Shown: one piece after another, positions 1 to 6,945 of the stretch
Numbering within the stretch: the stretch's first letter is position 1
Layout of the letters: each line of letters starts with the position of its first letter
Assembly (NCBI GenBank): GCA_964515555.1
Contig: CAZEVY010000019.1
Coordinates: 6,046-70,045 of the forward strand
Length of the DNA stretch: 64,000 nt
Reading direction: 5' to 3'
From: CAZEVY01 sp964515555
GTDB taxonomy: Bacteria; Acidobacteriota; Terriglobia; Bryobacterales; Bryobacteraceae
Program-made: the position numbers and the translations under genes
The notes under the pieces: generated by a model
What the model was told of the DNA's origin: nothing
The model's database searches: none
The model's input: the letters and a program-made list of their open reading frames with translations, nothing else

Positions 1-162
1 CTTCACCTCGTCGATGATCTGCGAGGGCTGCATGGCGGCGGCCTTCCGGAAGGCCTGGTAGCCGTCGTTGGCGAGATAGGTGTCGAGCGACTGCGGATTG
101 TCGAGCGCGAAGCGCCGCGTGAGGACCTTCACTTCGAGAGGATGGGGAGGGTTAAAGAGCAT
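1..162 (-). CDS. nuoF: NADH-quinone oxidoreductase subunit F, N-terminal part
   Basis: The first 54 codons are present and run off the left edge of the window. They read MLFNPPHPLEVKVLTRRFAL, then a segment ending in SQIIDEVK, which is the N-terminal pattern of NuoF before its GRGGAGF nucleotide-binding motif. NuoF binds NADH, FMN and a [4Fe-4S] cluster in the peripheral arm of complex I. The start ATG lies inside the end of nuoE and the two genes overlap by 11 bp, which indicates translational coupling. The catalytic part is outside the window. Confidence 0.88.
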   Translation of the reverse strand, partial: MLFNPPHPLEVKVLTRRFALDNPQSLDTYLANDGYQAFRKAAAMQPSQIIDEVK

Positions 163-622
163 CGATCAACTCGTCCAGCTTCTCGGGTGTGACGTTGTGG
201 TGGAACTCGTAGTTCACCTGTATGGCGGGCGCCCAGGAACAGGCGCCGATGCACTCGACCTCTTCGAGAGAGACGCGGCCGTCGCCGGTCACCTGCTTGT
301 TGCCGATGCCGAGCTTTCCACAGGCCCGCTCCCACAGCTCCTCGCCGCCCCTCAGCATGCAGCTCACGTTGGTGCAAATCTGCACGTGATGCCGGCCGAG
401 CGGCCGCTTGCGCAGCATTGAATAATAGCCGAGCACCTCGTCGACTTGCAGCGTCGCGATGCCGAGCCGTCCGGCGATCTCTTCGGCGACCTCGGCGGTG
501 ATGGCGCCGACCTCGTCCTGGGCGTACATCAGCATCGGAATGAGCGCCGCGCGCTGGCGGCCCTCCGGGTAGCGCTCGATCATCTCCGAGAAGCGCTCTT
601 CGAGCGCGGGCGAGAACGTCAT
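152..622 (-). CDS. nuoE: NADH-quinone oxidoreductase subunit E (24 kDa, [2Fe-2S])
   Basis: This 156-residue protein has the normal length for NuoE. An N-terminal helical segment (about residues 5-65) is followed by a thioredoxin-like [2Fe-2S] domain. The four cluster ligands are visible as C83-x4-C88 and C124-x3-C128. The protein carries the N1a cluster beside NuoF in the NADH-oxidising module of complex I. The start overlaps the stop of nuoD by 4 bp and its end overlaps nuoF, so it is the fourth gene seen in a compact nuo operon. Confidence 0.95.
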   Translation of the reverse strand: MTFSPALEERFSEMIERYPEGRQRAALIPMLMYAQDEVGAITAEVAEEIAGRLGIATLQVDEVLGYYSMLRKRPLGRHHVQICTNVSCMLRGGEELWERACGKLGIGNKQVTGDGRVSLEEVECIGACSWAPAIQVNYEFHHNVTPEKLDELIDAL

Positions 623-1821
623 CGGTCGACGTCCCCCAGCACGAAGTCGAGGCTTCCCATCGAAGCGATGCAGTCGGCGATCATGCGCCCTTCCACCAAC
701 ACCGGGAGCGCCTGGAGATTGCCGAAGCTCGGCGTGCGCATGTGCACGCGATAGGGACGCGACGTGCCGTCGCTCACCACGTAATGGGCAAGCTCGCCGC
801 GCGGCGACTCGACCGCGGCATAGGCTTCGCCGGCCGGCACCGTCACGCCCTCGGTGACGATCTTGAAGTGATAGATGAGCGCCTCCATCTGCGTTTTCAT
901 CTTTTCGCGATCGGGCAGCACCACGTGCGGCGCGTCGGCCTGGTACGGGCCTTCGGGCATGCCTTCGAGCGCCTGAGTAATGATTCGCGCGCTCTGGCGC
1001 ATCTCTTCCAGCCGTACCTGGTAACGCGCGAAGACGTCGCCGGCCGTGCGCGTCGGCACGACGAAGTCGAACTTGTCGTACGACGAGTAGGGCTCGTCCT
1101 TGCGGATGTCCCAGGCGATGCCGGCGGCGCGGATCAGCGGACCGGTAACGCCGAGGTCGAGCAGATCGGCGACGGGCGCGTAGCCGACGCCCTGGGTGCG
1201 CCGCGTCCAGATCGGGTTCTTCGTCAGCAGATCCTCGTACTCGTCGACGTTGCCGGGAAACGCTCGAATGAACTTGCCTACTGCGTCCTGCCAGCCGCGC
1301 GGCGCTTCAAGCGCGAGGCCGCCGATGCGGAAGTAGCTCGTCATCATGCGCTGGCCGGAGAACATTTCAAAGATACGGAGAATGTCCTCGCGCTCGCGGA
1401 AGCAGTAGAGGAACACCGACATCGCGCCGATGTCGATGGCGTGCGTCCCGAGCCACACCAGGTGCGAGTTCAGCCGCGTCAACTCGGCGAGCATCACGCG
1501 CATCCACTGCGCGCGCGGCGGGATCTCGACGCCGAGCAGCTTTTCGACCGCCAGACAGTAGCAGAGATTGTTCGAGAGATTCGCCAGGTAGTCGACGCGA
1601 TCGGTCAGGGGAACACCCTGCTGCCAGGTGAGCGCCTCGAACTGCTTCTCGATGCCGGTGTGGAGATAGCCGATGTCGGGGCGCGCGGTGACGATGGTCT
1701 CGCCATCGAGCTCCAGCACTACGCGCAGCACGCCGTGCGTGGAGGGGTGCTGCGGCCCCATGTTGAGCGTCATCGAAGTGCGCGTGGAGGATTCGGTGGG
1801 CGCGGTGGCGAGATCGCTCAT
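619..1821 (-). CDS. nuoD: NADH-quinone oxidoreductase subunit D (49 kDa)
   Basis: The 400-residue product matches the NuoD/49-kDa family over its length. The signature NMGPQHPSTHGVLR lies at about residues 21-34, HTGIEKQFE follows near residue 54, and the protein ends SLDFVLGDVDR, typical of the quinone-site C-terminus. NuoD forms the quinone-reduction chamber of complex I together with NuoB. The gene overlaps nuoC upstream and nuoE downstream by 4 bp each. NuoC and NuoD are separate here, unlike the fused NuoCD of enterobacteria. Confidence 0.96.
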   Translation of the reverse strand: MSDLATAPTESSTRTSMTLNMGPQHPSTHGVLRVVLELDGETIVTARPDIGYLHTGIEKQFEALTWQQGVPLTDRVDYLANLSNNLCYCLAVEKLLGVEIPPRAQWMRVMLAELTRLNSHLVWLGTHAIDIGAMSVFLYCFREREDILRIFEMFSGQRMMTSYFRIGGLALEAPRGWQDAVGKFIRAFPGNVDEYEDLLTKNPIWTRRTQGVGYAPVADLLDLGVTGPLIRAAGIAWDIRKDEPYSSYDKFDFVVPTRTAGDVFARYQVRLEEMRQSARIITQALEGMPEGPYQADAPHVVLPDREKMKTQMEALIYHFKIVTEGVTVPAGEAYAAVESPRGELAHYVVSDGTSRPYRVHMRTPSFGNLQALPVLVEGRMIADCIASMGSLDFVLGDVDR

Positions 1822-2309
1822 GATTCCTCGGCGTAGCTGTACTTGTAGCCGTGGACCGGATAGTCCTTGCGCAGCGGGTGGCCCTGCCAGTCCTCGGGCA
1901 TCAGGATGCGCTTGAGATTGGGGTGGCCGCGGAAGGCAACGCCGAACAGGTCGTAGACTTCGCGCTCATACCAGTCGGCGGCGCGCCATACGGAGGTGAC
2001 CGAGTCGATTTCGGGGGCCTCGCCCGGGAGGCGGCACTTGAGCCGCAGGCGCTGGTTGCGAGCCAGGGAATGGAGCTGGTAGACGATCTCGAAGCGCGGC
2101 TCGTTCGGGTAGCGGTCGACGGCAGTGACGGCGCTGAGGCGGACGAAGTCGAACTGCTCCTTGAGAAAGCCGCAGACGGCGGCGATGCGCGCCGGGGCTA
2201 TATATAGGATGGGCTGGCCGCGGTCGAACTTCGCATCCTCGATCGCCGAGGCGTCCCACGACTCCAGCGCCGACGCCGCGGCGATCAGTTGAAACGGTTC
2301 GGAGAGCAT
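1818..2309 (-). CDS. nuoC: NADH-quinone oxidoreductase subunit C (30 kDa)
   Basis: This 163-residue protein carries the diagnostic NuoC block WYEREVYDLFGVAFRGHP followed by RILMPEDW and GHPLRKDYPVHG near the C-terminus. It is a scaffold subunit of the complex I connecting arm. The start ATG directly abuts the stop codon of nuoA (2310-2312), leaving no room for nuoB. It overlaps nuoD by 4 bp. Confidence 0.95.
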   Translation of the reverse strand: MLSEPFQLIAAASALESWDASAIEDAKFDRGQPILYIAPARIAAVCGFLKEQFDFVRLSAVTAVDRYPNEPRFEIVYQLHSLARNQRLRLKCRLPGEAPEIDSVTSVWRAADWYEREVYDLFGVAFRGHPNLKRILMPEDWQGHPLRKDYPVHGYKYSYAEES

Positions 2310-2705
2310 CTAGGATTTCTTAGCCGCCCGCGGCGACGGTCCCCAGTCCAGCACGCCTTTCTTCCAGATGTAGAAGAAGCCCGCCAGAATGAGGACCACG
2401 AACACGAGCATCTCGAAAAACGCGAACATCTTCAGGTCGCGGTAGACCACCGCCCACGGGTACAGGAACACGGCCTCGATATCGAACAGGATGAACAGCA
2501 TCCCCACGAGGTAGAACTTGACGCTGAACCGGTGGCGGGCGTCGCCGGTAGGCGCGATGCCGCATTCGTAGGGCGAGTCCTTTACGCGGTTGCGGACTTT
2601 CCTGCCGAGCAACCCCGAAGCCACGACGATTCCGGTGGCAATGGCGAGCGCGATCAGCGCCTGCAGCAGGACGGGAAACCAGACTTCGAGGGGCGATTGG
2701 GGCAT
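2310..2705 (-). CDS. nuoA: NADH-quinone oxidoreductase subunit A
   Basis: The 131-residue membrane protein has three predicted transmembrane helices. It contains the conserved NuoA loop around DSPYECGIAPTGDARHRFSV and the following helix motif FILFDIEAVFLYPWAV. NuoA lies near the quinone cavity of complex I. It is the first gene of the operon as seen here. The C-terminus after WKKGVLDWG is short and charged. Confidence 0.95.
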   Translation of the reverse strand: MPQSPLEVWFPVLLQALIALAIATGIVVASGLLGRKVRNRVKDSPYECGIAPTGDARHRFSVKFYLVGMLFILFDIEAVFLYPWAVVYRDLKMFAFFEMLVFVVLILAGFFYIWKKGVLDWGPSPRAAKKS

Positions 2706-2752
2706 CGAAAGAACATCGAAACTGAACCGGGTTCCGAAGCCTTATGTTTGAC

Positions 2753-2758
2753 TATAAT
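2753..2758 (+). promoter_or_regulatory. Probable -10 element for thiS
   Basis: A perfect TATAAT lies 15 bp before the GTG of thiS and is followed by a GGGAG ribosome site. No good -35 hexamer is seen at 16-18 bp. The surrounding 25 bases recur almost unchanged before the next gene (3088-3112). Confidence 0.5.
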
Positions 2759-2773
2759 TAGCCTCGGGAGCGC

Positions 2774-2995
2774 GTGTCAAACGAGCGCAGACACATCGGA
2801 ATCGTCGTCAACGGCGAGCCGCACCGTGTGGAGATCGGCACCACCGTGTCCGGGCTGGTCGATGCGCTGGCTATCCCCGCCGAACGCGTCGCCGTCGAGC
2901 TGGACCGCCGCATCGTGAAGCGCGAGGAGTGGGAGTCGACGGCGTTGGCCGAGGGGGCGCGCGTCGAGGTGGTGCATTTCGTCGGGGGCGGGTGA
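2774..2995 (+). CDS. thiS: Sulfur carrier protein ThiS
   Basis: The 73-residue protein has the ubiquitin-like ThiS pattern: VVNGEPHRVEIGTTVSGLVD, then AVELDRRIVKREEW, and a C-terminus VVHFVGGG. The terminal Gly-Gly is adenylylated and thiocarboxylated to deliver sulfur for thiazole synthesis in thiamine biosynthesis. The start is GTG with GGGAG just upstream. No thiG, thiF or other thiamine gene is adjacent, so the gene is an orphan here. A MoaD-like or other small sulfur carrier is the alternative, but the VHFVGGG end favours ThiS. Confidence 0.85.
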   Translation: MSNERRHIGIVVNGEPHRVEIGTTVSGLVDALAIPAERVAVELDRRIVKREEWESTALAEGARVEVVHFVGGG

Positions 2996-3043
2996 GGAAT
3001 GCCGGCGATTCCGAGCCGCGGGCGCAGGCCGGCGGTTCTGCTC

Positions 3044-3060
3044 GGTACTACCTTGGTACC
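3044..3060. repeat. Short inverted repeat between thiS and the next gene
   Basis: GGTAC (3044-3048) and GTACC (3056-3060) form a 5-bp stem with a 7-base loop. It lacks a U-rich tail, so it is not a convincing terminator. It sits about 30 bp upstream of the next promoter-like motif. Confidence 0.3.
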
Positions 3061-3088
3061 TCGCGCTGGTGCGATGAAAGGCCGACGC

Positions 3089-3094
3089 TATAAT
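3089..3094 (+). promoter_or_regulatory. Probable -10 element for the small basic protein
   Basis: TATAAT is followed by CGGGAG (3101-3106) and then the ATG at 3115. The block 3088-3112 matches 2752-2776 at 22 of 25 positions, so the same promoter plus ribosome-site module drives both genes. Confidence 0.5.
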
Positions 3095-3114
3095 TATCGT
3101 CGGGAGTGCGTGCA

Positions 3115-3375
3115 ATGGAAGCTAAACCTCGTCGCAGGCGTGTGATGACCAAGCGCGAGGCGAAGGCGTGGAAGGCGCGCTGGGAGCGTGTGAACGCCTT
3201 CGAGCGCGAGGAGTTGCGAGCGACGCCGATGGCAACGAAGTTCCGCCAGCTATCGACGCTGATGAACTCGGCACGCGCGCTCGGCTGGCTCGAAGGAACC
3301 GCGGCCGAAGACGCCGAGGTGCGCCGACGCTTTCGTCGATTGCGCCAGCACTATGCCCGAAAGCGTCACACCTGA
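3115..3375 (+). CDS. Small basic protein paired with a nucleotidyltransferase
   Basis: This 86-residue Arg/Lys-rich protein (MEAKPRRRRVMTK...) is predicted to be mostly helical and has no recognised domain. The ATG at 3115 is preferred over an in-frame GTG at 3106 because GGGAG (3102-3106) sits 8 bp before it. It overlaps the downstream nucleotidyltransferase by 23 bp. This two-gene layout, a small charged protein followed by a nucleotidyltransferase, is that of MNT/AbiE-like toxin-antitoxin pairs. Calling it an antitoxin is inference from context only. Confidence 0.6.
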   Translation: MEAKPRRRRVMTKREAKAWKARWERVNAFEREELRATPMATKFRQLSTLMNSARALGWLEGTAAEDAEVRRRFRRLRQHYARKRHT

Positions 3376-3970
3376 GTCGCTCGCCAAGGTGCTCCGCGAT
3401 CTGAACCGCTGGCTCGCGGCGTCGCAAGCCGAGGGGTTGGTGATCGGCGGGGTCGCAGCGGGATTGCTTGGCCGGCCCCGGACCACGCGCGACGTCGACG
3501 CCGTGGTCTTCGTCGACCCGGACGGCTGGGAATCGTTCATCGAGACCGGCAAGGCGCTCGGGTTCACGACGCGCGTCGCCGATCCAATGCTGTTTGCACG
3601 AAGGAACCGGCTCCTTCTCATGCGGCACACCGCGACTGAAGTCGACCTTGACCTCTCGTTTGGCGCACTGCCGCTCGAGTTCGACATGATGCGCGAGTCG
3701 AGCGCGGCGGATTTCGAAGGCGTTTCGATTCGCATCCCACGCCCGGAGTATCTGATCATTTTGAAGGCGGTGGCGCACCGCGACCGCGACATGAAGGACA
3801 TCGAGGGCGTCGTCGACGCGCACCCGGATCTCGATCATAAGCTGATTCTGCGCTGGGTCCGCGATATCGCCGAGGTGCTGGAGACGCCGGAGATCGCAGC
3901 CGACATAGAGAAGATCCTCGCGCGGACGCGTCCACCGAAGCCTCGCACGCCGCGGCGGCGGAAGAAGTAG
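3353..3970 (+). CDS. Nucleotidyltransferase of the AbiEii/MNT-like type
   Basis: The 205-residue protein has a Pol-beta-type nucleotidyltransferase core: LVIGGVAAGLLGRPRTTRDVD at about residues 29-49 gives the GG helix and the first metal-binding carboxylate region, and EVDLDLSF near residue 95 gives the third carboxylate strand. The later segment RIPRPEYLIILKAVAHRDRD and HPDLDHKLILRW match the helical tail of such proteins. A very basic tail (PKPRTPRRRKK) ends the protein. These enzymes transfer nucleotides to tRNA or protein, often as toxins. The overlap with the preceding small gene suggests a co-translated pair. Confidence 0.75.
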   Translation: MPESVTPESLAKVLRDLNRWLAASQAEGLVIGGVAAGLLGRPRTTRDVDAVVFVDPDGWESFIETGKALGFTTRVADPMLFARRNRLLLMRHTATEVDLDLSFGALPLEFDMMRESSAADFEGVSIRIPRPEYLIILKAVAHRDRDMKDIEGVVDAHPDLDHKLILRWVRDIAEVLETPEIAADIEKILARTRPPKPRTPRRRKK

Positions 3971-3975
3971 CGGCG

Positions 3976-4305
3976 ATGGCGGAGCGGCGCATGATCCGGG
4001 GCTTGAAGGAGCCCGTGCCGCATCGCGACCGGCCCTACACCTTTCAACAGGTCGACGAGTGGCGCGAAGCCGCGCACGACGCCGGGCGACCGGACGGCCT
4101 CGACGACTTCTACGCTGCACACGGCCTATGTGTCGATTGCATGGGCCATGGAACGCGAATGGCCGGCTGGCGAATGCCCGCGAGCCCGGAGGAAGTCGAA
4201 CGGGCGAAGGAGTTGCACGGCGAAACGGTCCCGTTCTGGGAGGTTTGTCCGGCGTGTCAAGGCAGCGGCGCCGCTCCACCGCCCCGCGACGCCGGCTCAT
4301 CTTGA
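3976..4305 (+). CDS. Small protein with two CxxCxGxG zinc motifs
   Basis: This 109-residue protein contains CVDCMGHG at about residues 52-59 and CPACQGSG at about residues 91-98. Paired CxxCxGxG motifs are those of the DnaJ zinc-binding region and of small zinc-ribbon proteins, so a single zinc site built from both motifs is likely. There is no J domain or other recognised domain. It starts 5 bp after the nucleotidyltransferase stop and may be co-transcribed. The function is unknown. Confidence 0.6.
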   Translation: MAERRMIRGLKEPVPHRDRPYTFQQVDEWREAAHDAGRPDGLDDFYAAHGLCVDCMGHGTRMAGWRMPASPEEVERAKELHGETVPFWEVCPACQGSGAAPPPRDAGSS

Positions 4306-4336
4306 CATCGCTCCGGGGGCGCATCATGATGTCAAC

Positions 4337-4598
4337 GTGAGGAGCACGGTCACCCTGGACGACGATGTCGCCAAACAGATTCGGGAAATGACCCACCAAC
4401 GCCGCGCTCCATTCAAGGCCGTTCTCAACGATGCCCTTCGGAAGGCTCTCGGGCAGTCCGGCAAACCCGTCCCAAGCGCTTTCGCGTCCAGCCCCACGAC
4501 GGCCGCCTCCGGCCGGCCTCGACGAGGCGCGCTTCAATCAGTTGGCCGATGAAATGGAGATCGAGGCGGCGGCAACGAAGCTGGCACGGTCGAAATGA
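4337..4598 (+). pseudogene. VapB-type antitoxin, broken by two frameshifts
   Basis: A GTG at 4337 begins MRSTVTLDDDVAKQIREM, a ribbon-helix-helix start like that of VapB antitoxins, followed by FKAVLNDALRKAL. The family's C-terminal part is present but in other frames: KRFRVQPHDGRLRP from 4474, then GLDEARFNQLADEMEIEAA from 4515, ending at TGA 4596-4598. Each break equals one missing base, and each can be repaired by one extra C in a C run. The end overlaps the start of the PIN gene by 4 bp, as in intact vapBC operons. Confidence 0.7.
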
Positions 4599-4914
4599 TT
4601 CTTCCCGATGTGAATCTCCTCATCTACGCCTACACGCGGGACTCGCGGCATCACGCGGCGGCCCGGCGCTGGTGGGAGGCTTGCCTTTCGGGAGCCGAGC
4701 CTGTCGGTCTACCCTGGGCCGTGGCGCTCGGATTCATTCGGCGTTGGTCTTCCAGCATCTCGAACGCCTAGGTGCGGCGGGCAACCTGACCACGGACGCC
4801 CACATCGCCGCGCTATCGCAGGAGTTCCAGGGCGCCGTTCACACCGCCGACGCGGATTTCGCGCGATTCGCGGGAGTGAGGTGGTCGAACCCGCTGAGCC
4901 GCGCGACCCGATAA
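4595..4914 (+). pseudogene. VapC-type PIN-domain toxin, internally deleted
   Basis: The start reads MILPDVNLLIYAYTRDSRHH, the classic PIN N-terminus with the first catalytic Asp (D5). It continues through ARRWWEACLSG to LPWAVALGFIR. The C-terminal part VFQHLERLGAAGNLTTDAHI and AVHTADADFARF (the last acidic cluster) is present, but in another frame after about 4740. Total length is about 106 codons instead of about 140, so roughly 100 bp of the middle is missing as well as the frame. The gene cannot make a normal VapC ribonuclease. Confidence 0.72.
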
Positions 4915-4922
4915 CCTACGCC

Positions 4923-6320
4923 TCACCGGCGCCGCGAAGCCGCCGAGCCTGAACGCGAACCCAGCCACTGCGCCGCGCCGGAAACGACGAATCCCACGAA
5001 CCAGGAGTAGTCGTAGAGCCAGCGCAGCGGAGCGACCACCAGTCCCACCAGCGCCACGCCGATGCCTGCCGCCAACGCCGCCATCGCACGCCAGTTGAAG
5101 CCGCGCGAGTACTCGTATGCGCCACCGCGCAGGTAGAGGTCGTCGACCGCGAGGCGCGCGCGCCGCACCACGAAGTAATCGACGATCATCACGCCGGCGA
5201 TCGGCCCCAGCAGTCCCGAGTAGCCGACGAGCCAGCCGAAGATGTAGGCGCTGTAGTCGCTCAGCAGCTTCCACGGCATCATCGCGATGCCGAGCACGCC
5301 GGTGATGAGGCCGCCGGTGCGAAACGAGATCCGCCGCGGGCTCAGATTCGAGAAGTCGTTCGACGGCGAGACGACGTTGGCGGCGACGTTGGTGGTCAGC
5401 GTCGCGAGGAGCAGCGTGATCAGGGAAAGAAAAGCGACGAACGGCTGGTTGAACTTCCCGAGCAGCACCACCGGGTCCCAGATGGCCTCGCCGAACAGCA
5501 CCACCGAGGCCGACGTCACCGCGACCCCGATGAACGAGTACAGCGTCATCGCGGCGGGCAGGCCGAGCGCCTGTCCGAGCATCTGCGCCTTCTGCGAGGT
5601 CGCGTAGCGGGTGAAGTCGGGGATGTTGAGCGCCACCGTCGCCCAGAAGCCAACCATCCCTGTCAGCGCGGGCACAAAGAACCGGAAGAACTCCCAGTCG
5701 CTTTGGAATTTCGACGGCGCCGCCAGCATCGGGCCGAATCCGCCGGCCTTGCCGTAGACCCACCACAGGAGCAACACGCCGACAGCGAGCATGAAGGGCG
5801 CGCTCACGCCTTCGAGGAACTTGATGGTCTCCAGTCCCCGCCATATGACGTACATGTTGATGGTCCAGAACAGCAGGAAGCACGCCCAGGGTCCGAGCGC
5901 GAAGGCCGCCCATGCGGGCCAGAGGATCTTCATCATCGAATCGATGGCCTGTCCGCCGATCCAGGTCTGAATGCCGAACCATCCGCAGGCGACCAGCGCG
6001 CGCAGCACCGCGGGCACGTTCGCCCCGAGCACGCCGAACGACGCGCGCACGAAGACCGGGAACGGAATGCCGTACTTGGTCCCGGCGTGCGCGTTGAGGA
6101 GCATGGGGACGAGCACGATGAGGTTGCCGAGCAGGATGGTGCCGATCGCCTGCCGCCAGTTCATGCCGCCGGCGATGAGTCCCGCGGCCAGCATGTAGGT
6201 CGGGATGCAGACGCTCATGCCGACCCATAGCGACGCGAAGCTGTAGATGCCCCAGGTGCGTTTCTCTTGCGGGACGGGCGCGAGGTCGTCGTTATAGAGC
6301 GGGCTGGATCGGATGTCCAT
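4923..6320 (-). CDS. NCS1-family nucleobase permease
   Basis: This 465-residue protein has about 12 hydrophobic segments and the NCS1 N-terminal signature TWGIYSFASLWVGMSVCIPT, followed by NAHAGTKYGIPFPVFVRASF and ACGWFGIQTWIGGQAI. NCS1 carriers take up uracil, cytosine, allantoin, thiamine or hydantoins with a cation. The downstream neighbours on the same strand are pyrimidine-degradation genes, so a uracil/thymine-type substrate is the best inference. A small gene on the opposite strand separates it from that operon. Confidence 0.9.
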   Translation of the reverse strand: MDIRSSPLYNDDLAPVPQEKRTWGIYSFASLWVGMSVCIPTYMLAAGLIAGGMNWRQAIGTILLGNLIVLVPMLLNAHAGTKYGIPFPVFVRASFGVLGANVPAVLRALVACGWFGIQTWIGGQAIDSMMKILWPAWAAFALGPWACFLLFWTINMYVIWRGLETIKFLEGVSAPFMLAVGVLLLWWVYGKAGGFGPMLAAPSKFQSDWEFFRFFVPALTGMVGFWATVALNIPDFTRYATSQKAQMLGQALGLPAAMTLYSFIGVAVTSASVVLFGEAIWDPVVLLGKFNQPFVAFLSLITLLLATLTTNVAANVVSPSNDFSNLSPRRISFRTGGLITGVLGIAMMPWKLLSDYSAYIFGWLVGYSGLLGPIAGVMIVDYFVVRRARLAVDDLYLRGGAYEYSRGFNWRAMAALAAGIGVALVGLVVAPLRWLYDYSWFVGFVVSGAAQWLGSRSGSAASRRR

Positions 6321-6368
6321 GGATGAGGCTCAGGATACAACAGCGCGACGCGGCGCTATCATGGGAGG

Positions 6369-6944
6369 ATGTGGCGGAAATGGCTGACCTTGCTCTCGAT
6401 AGTCTGTCTCTGCGCCGGCGAGTGCGTGGACAACAGGCCACAGCAGTTCGCGACCGTGGAAGTATACCCTCACATGATAGTCGGGCAGCTTCAGGATGCC
6501 TTTATCGACCTCATTGAAGTTGGGAGCCGGAAGAGTTTCAGGTCGAACTTTCGCGGATCGACCGCGCTGAGGATTCCGTACGGCGAATACATTCTCCGTG
6601 TTCAGGCCCCGGGGTTCAAGCACGTTGAGCGGAATCTCCGCGTCCTTCAACCGGTGGTGACGGTGCGAACGATGTCTCGGGTCGCAAGCGAGTGCTTCGA
6701 GCACCCAAGTATCGAGGGAACGATTCAATCCATACCTGATGTCAGCCGCCTTTGGGTGAAGGCCGTCACGTTGCACGGCGTCGAGGGCGGTGAAGCGCCG
6801 GTTCGGTCAGGCGGTCAGTTTCTGATCGCTGGCCTCGACATCGATCGCTACGTCCTGCTGGTTCTCGATGGCGCCAAGGTGCTCCATACGCGCGTCGTAG
6901 AGGCCAGTTTGGACCGGAAGATCGTAATCGACCTCGCGCGCTAA
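6369..6944 (+). CDS. Putative secreted beta-rich protein of unknown function
   Basis: The 191-residue protein starts MWRKWLTLLSIVCLCAGECV, a plausible Sec or lipoprotein-like signal. The rest alternates short beta strands, with segments such as IPYGEYILRVQAPGFKHVER and GGQFLIAGLDIDRYVLLVL. These resemble PEGA or carboxypeptidase-regulatory-like folds that decorate surface proteins. It lies between the NCS1 permease and the dihydropyrimidinase but on the opposite strand, and ends 1 bp from the dihydropyrimidinase stop. GGGAGG abuts the ATG directly, so initiation is unusual. No function can be assigned. Confidence 0.65.
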   Translation: MWRKWLTLLSIVCLCAGECVDNRPQQFATVEVYPHMIVGQLQDAFIDLIEVGSRKSFRSNFRGSTALRIPYGEYILRVQAPGFKHVERNLRVLQPVVTVRTMSRVASECFEHPSIEGTIQSIPDVSRLWVKAVTLHGVEGGEAPVRSGGQFLIAGLDIDRYVLLVLDGAKVLHTRVVEASLDRKIVIDLAR

Positions 6945-6945
6945 C

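Noticed and set aside
742..1836. Long open frame on the plus strand antisense to nuoD
   Set aside because: It is a shadow of nuoD in high-GC DNA, with Arg/His-rich composition and no domain. The minus-strand gene is unmistakable.
2310..2312. A shortened or frameshifted nuoB between nuoA and nuoC
   Set aside because: The two genes abut with no spare bases, so no remnant can be hidden there.
3044..3060. Rho-independent terminator after thiS
   Set aside because: The stem is only 5 bp and no U run follows.
3122..4537. 471-codon minus-strand frame across the accessory island
   Set aside because: It crosses several plus-strand genes, is highly Arg-rich and matches nothing recognisable.
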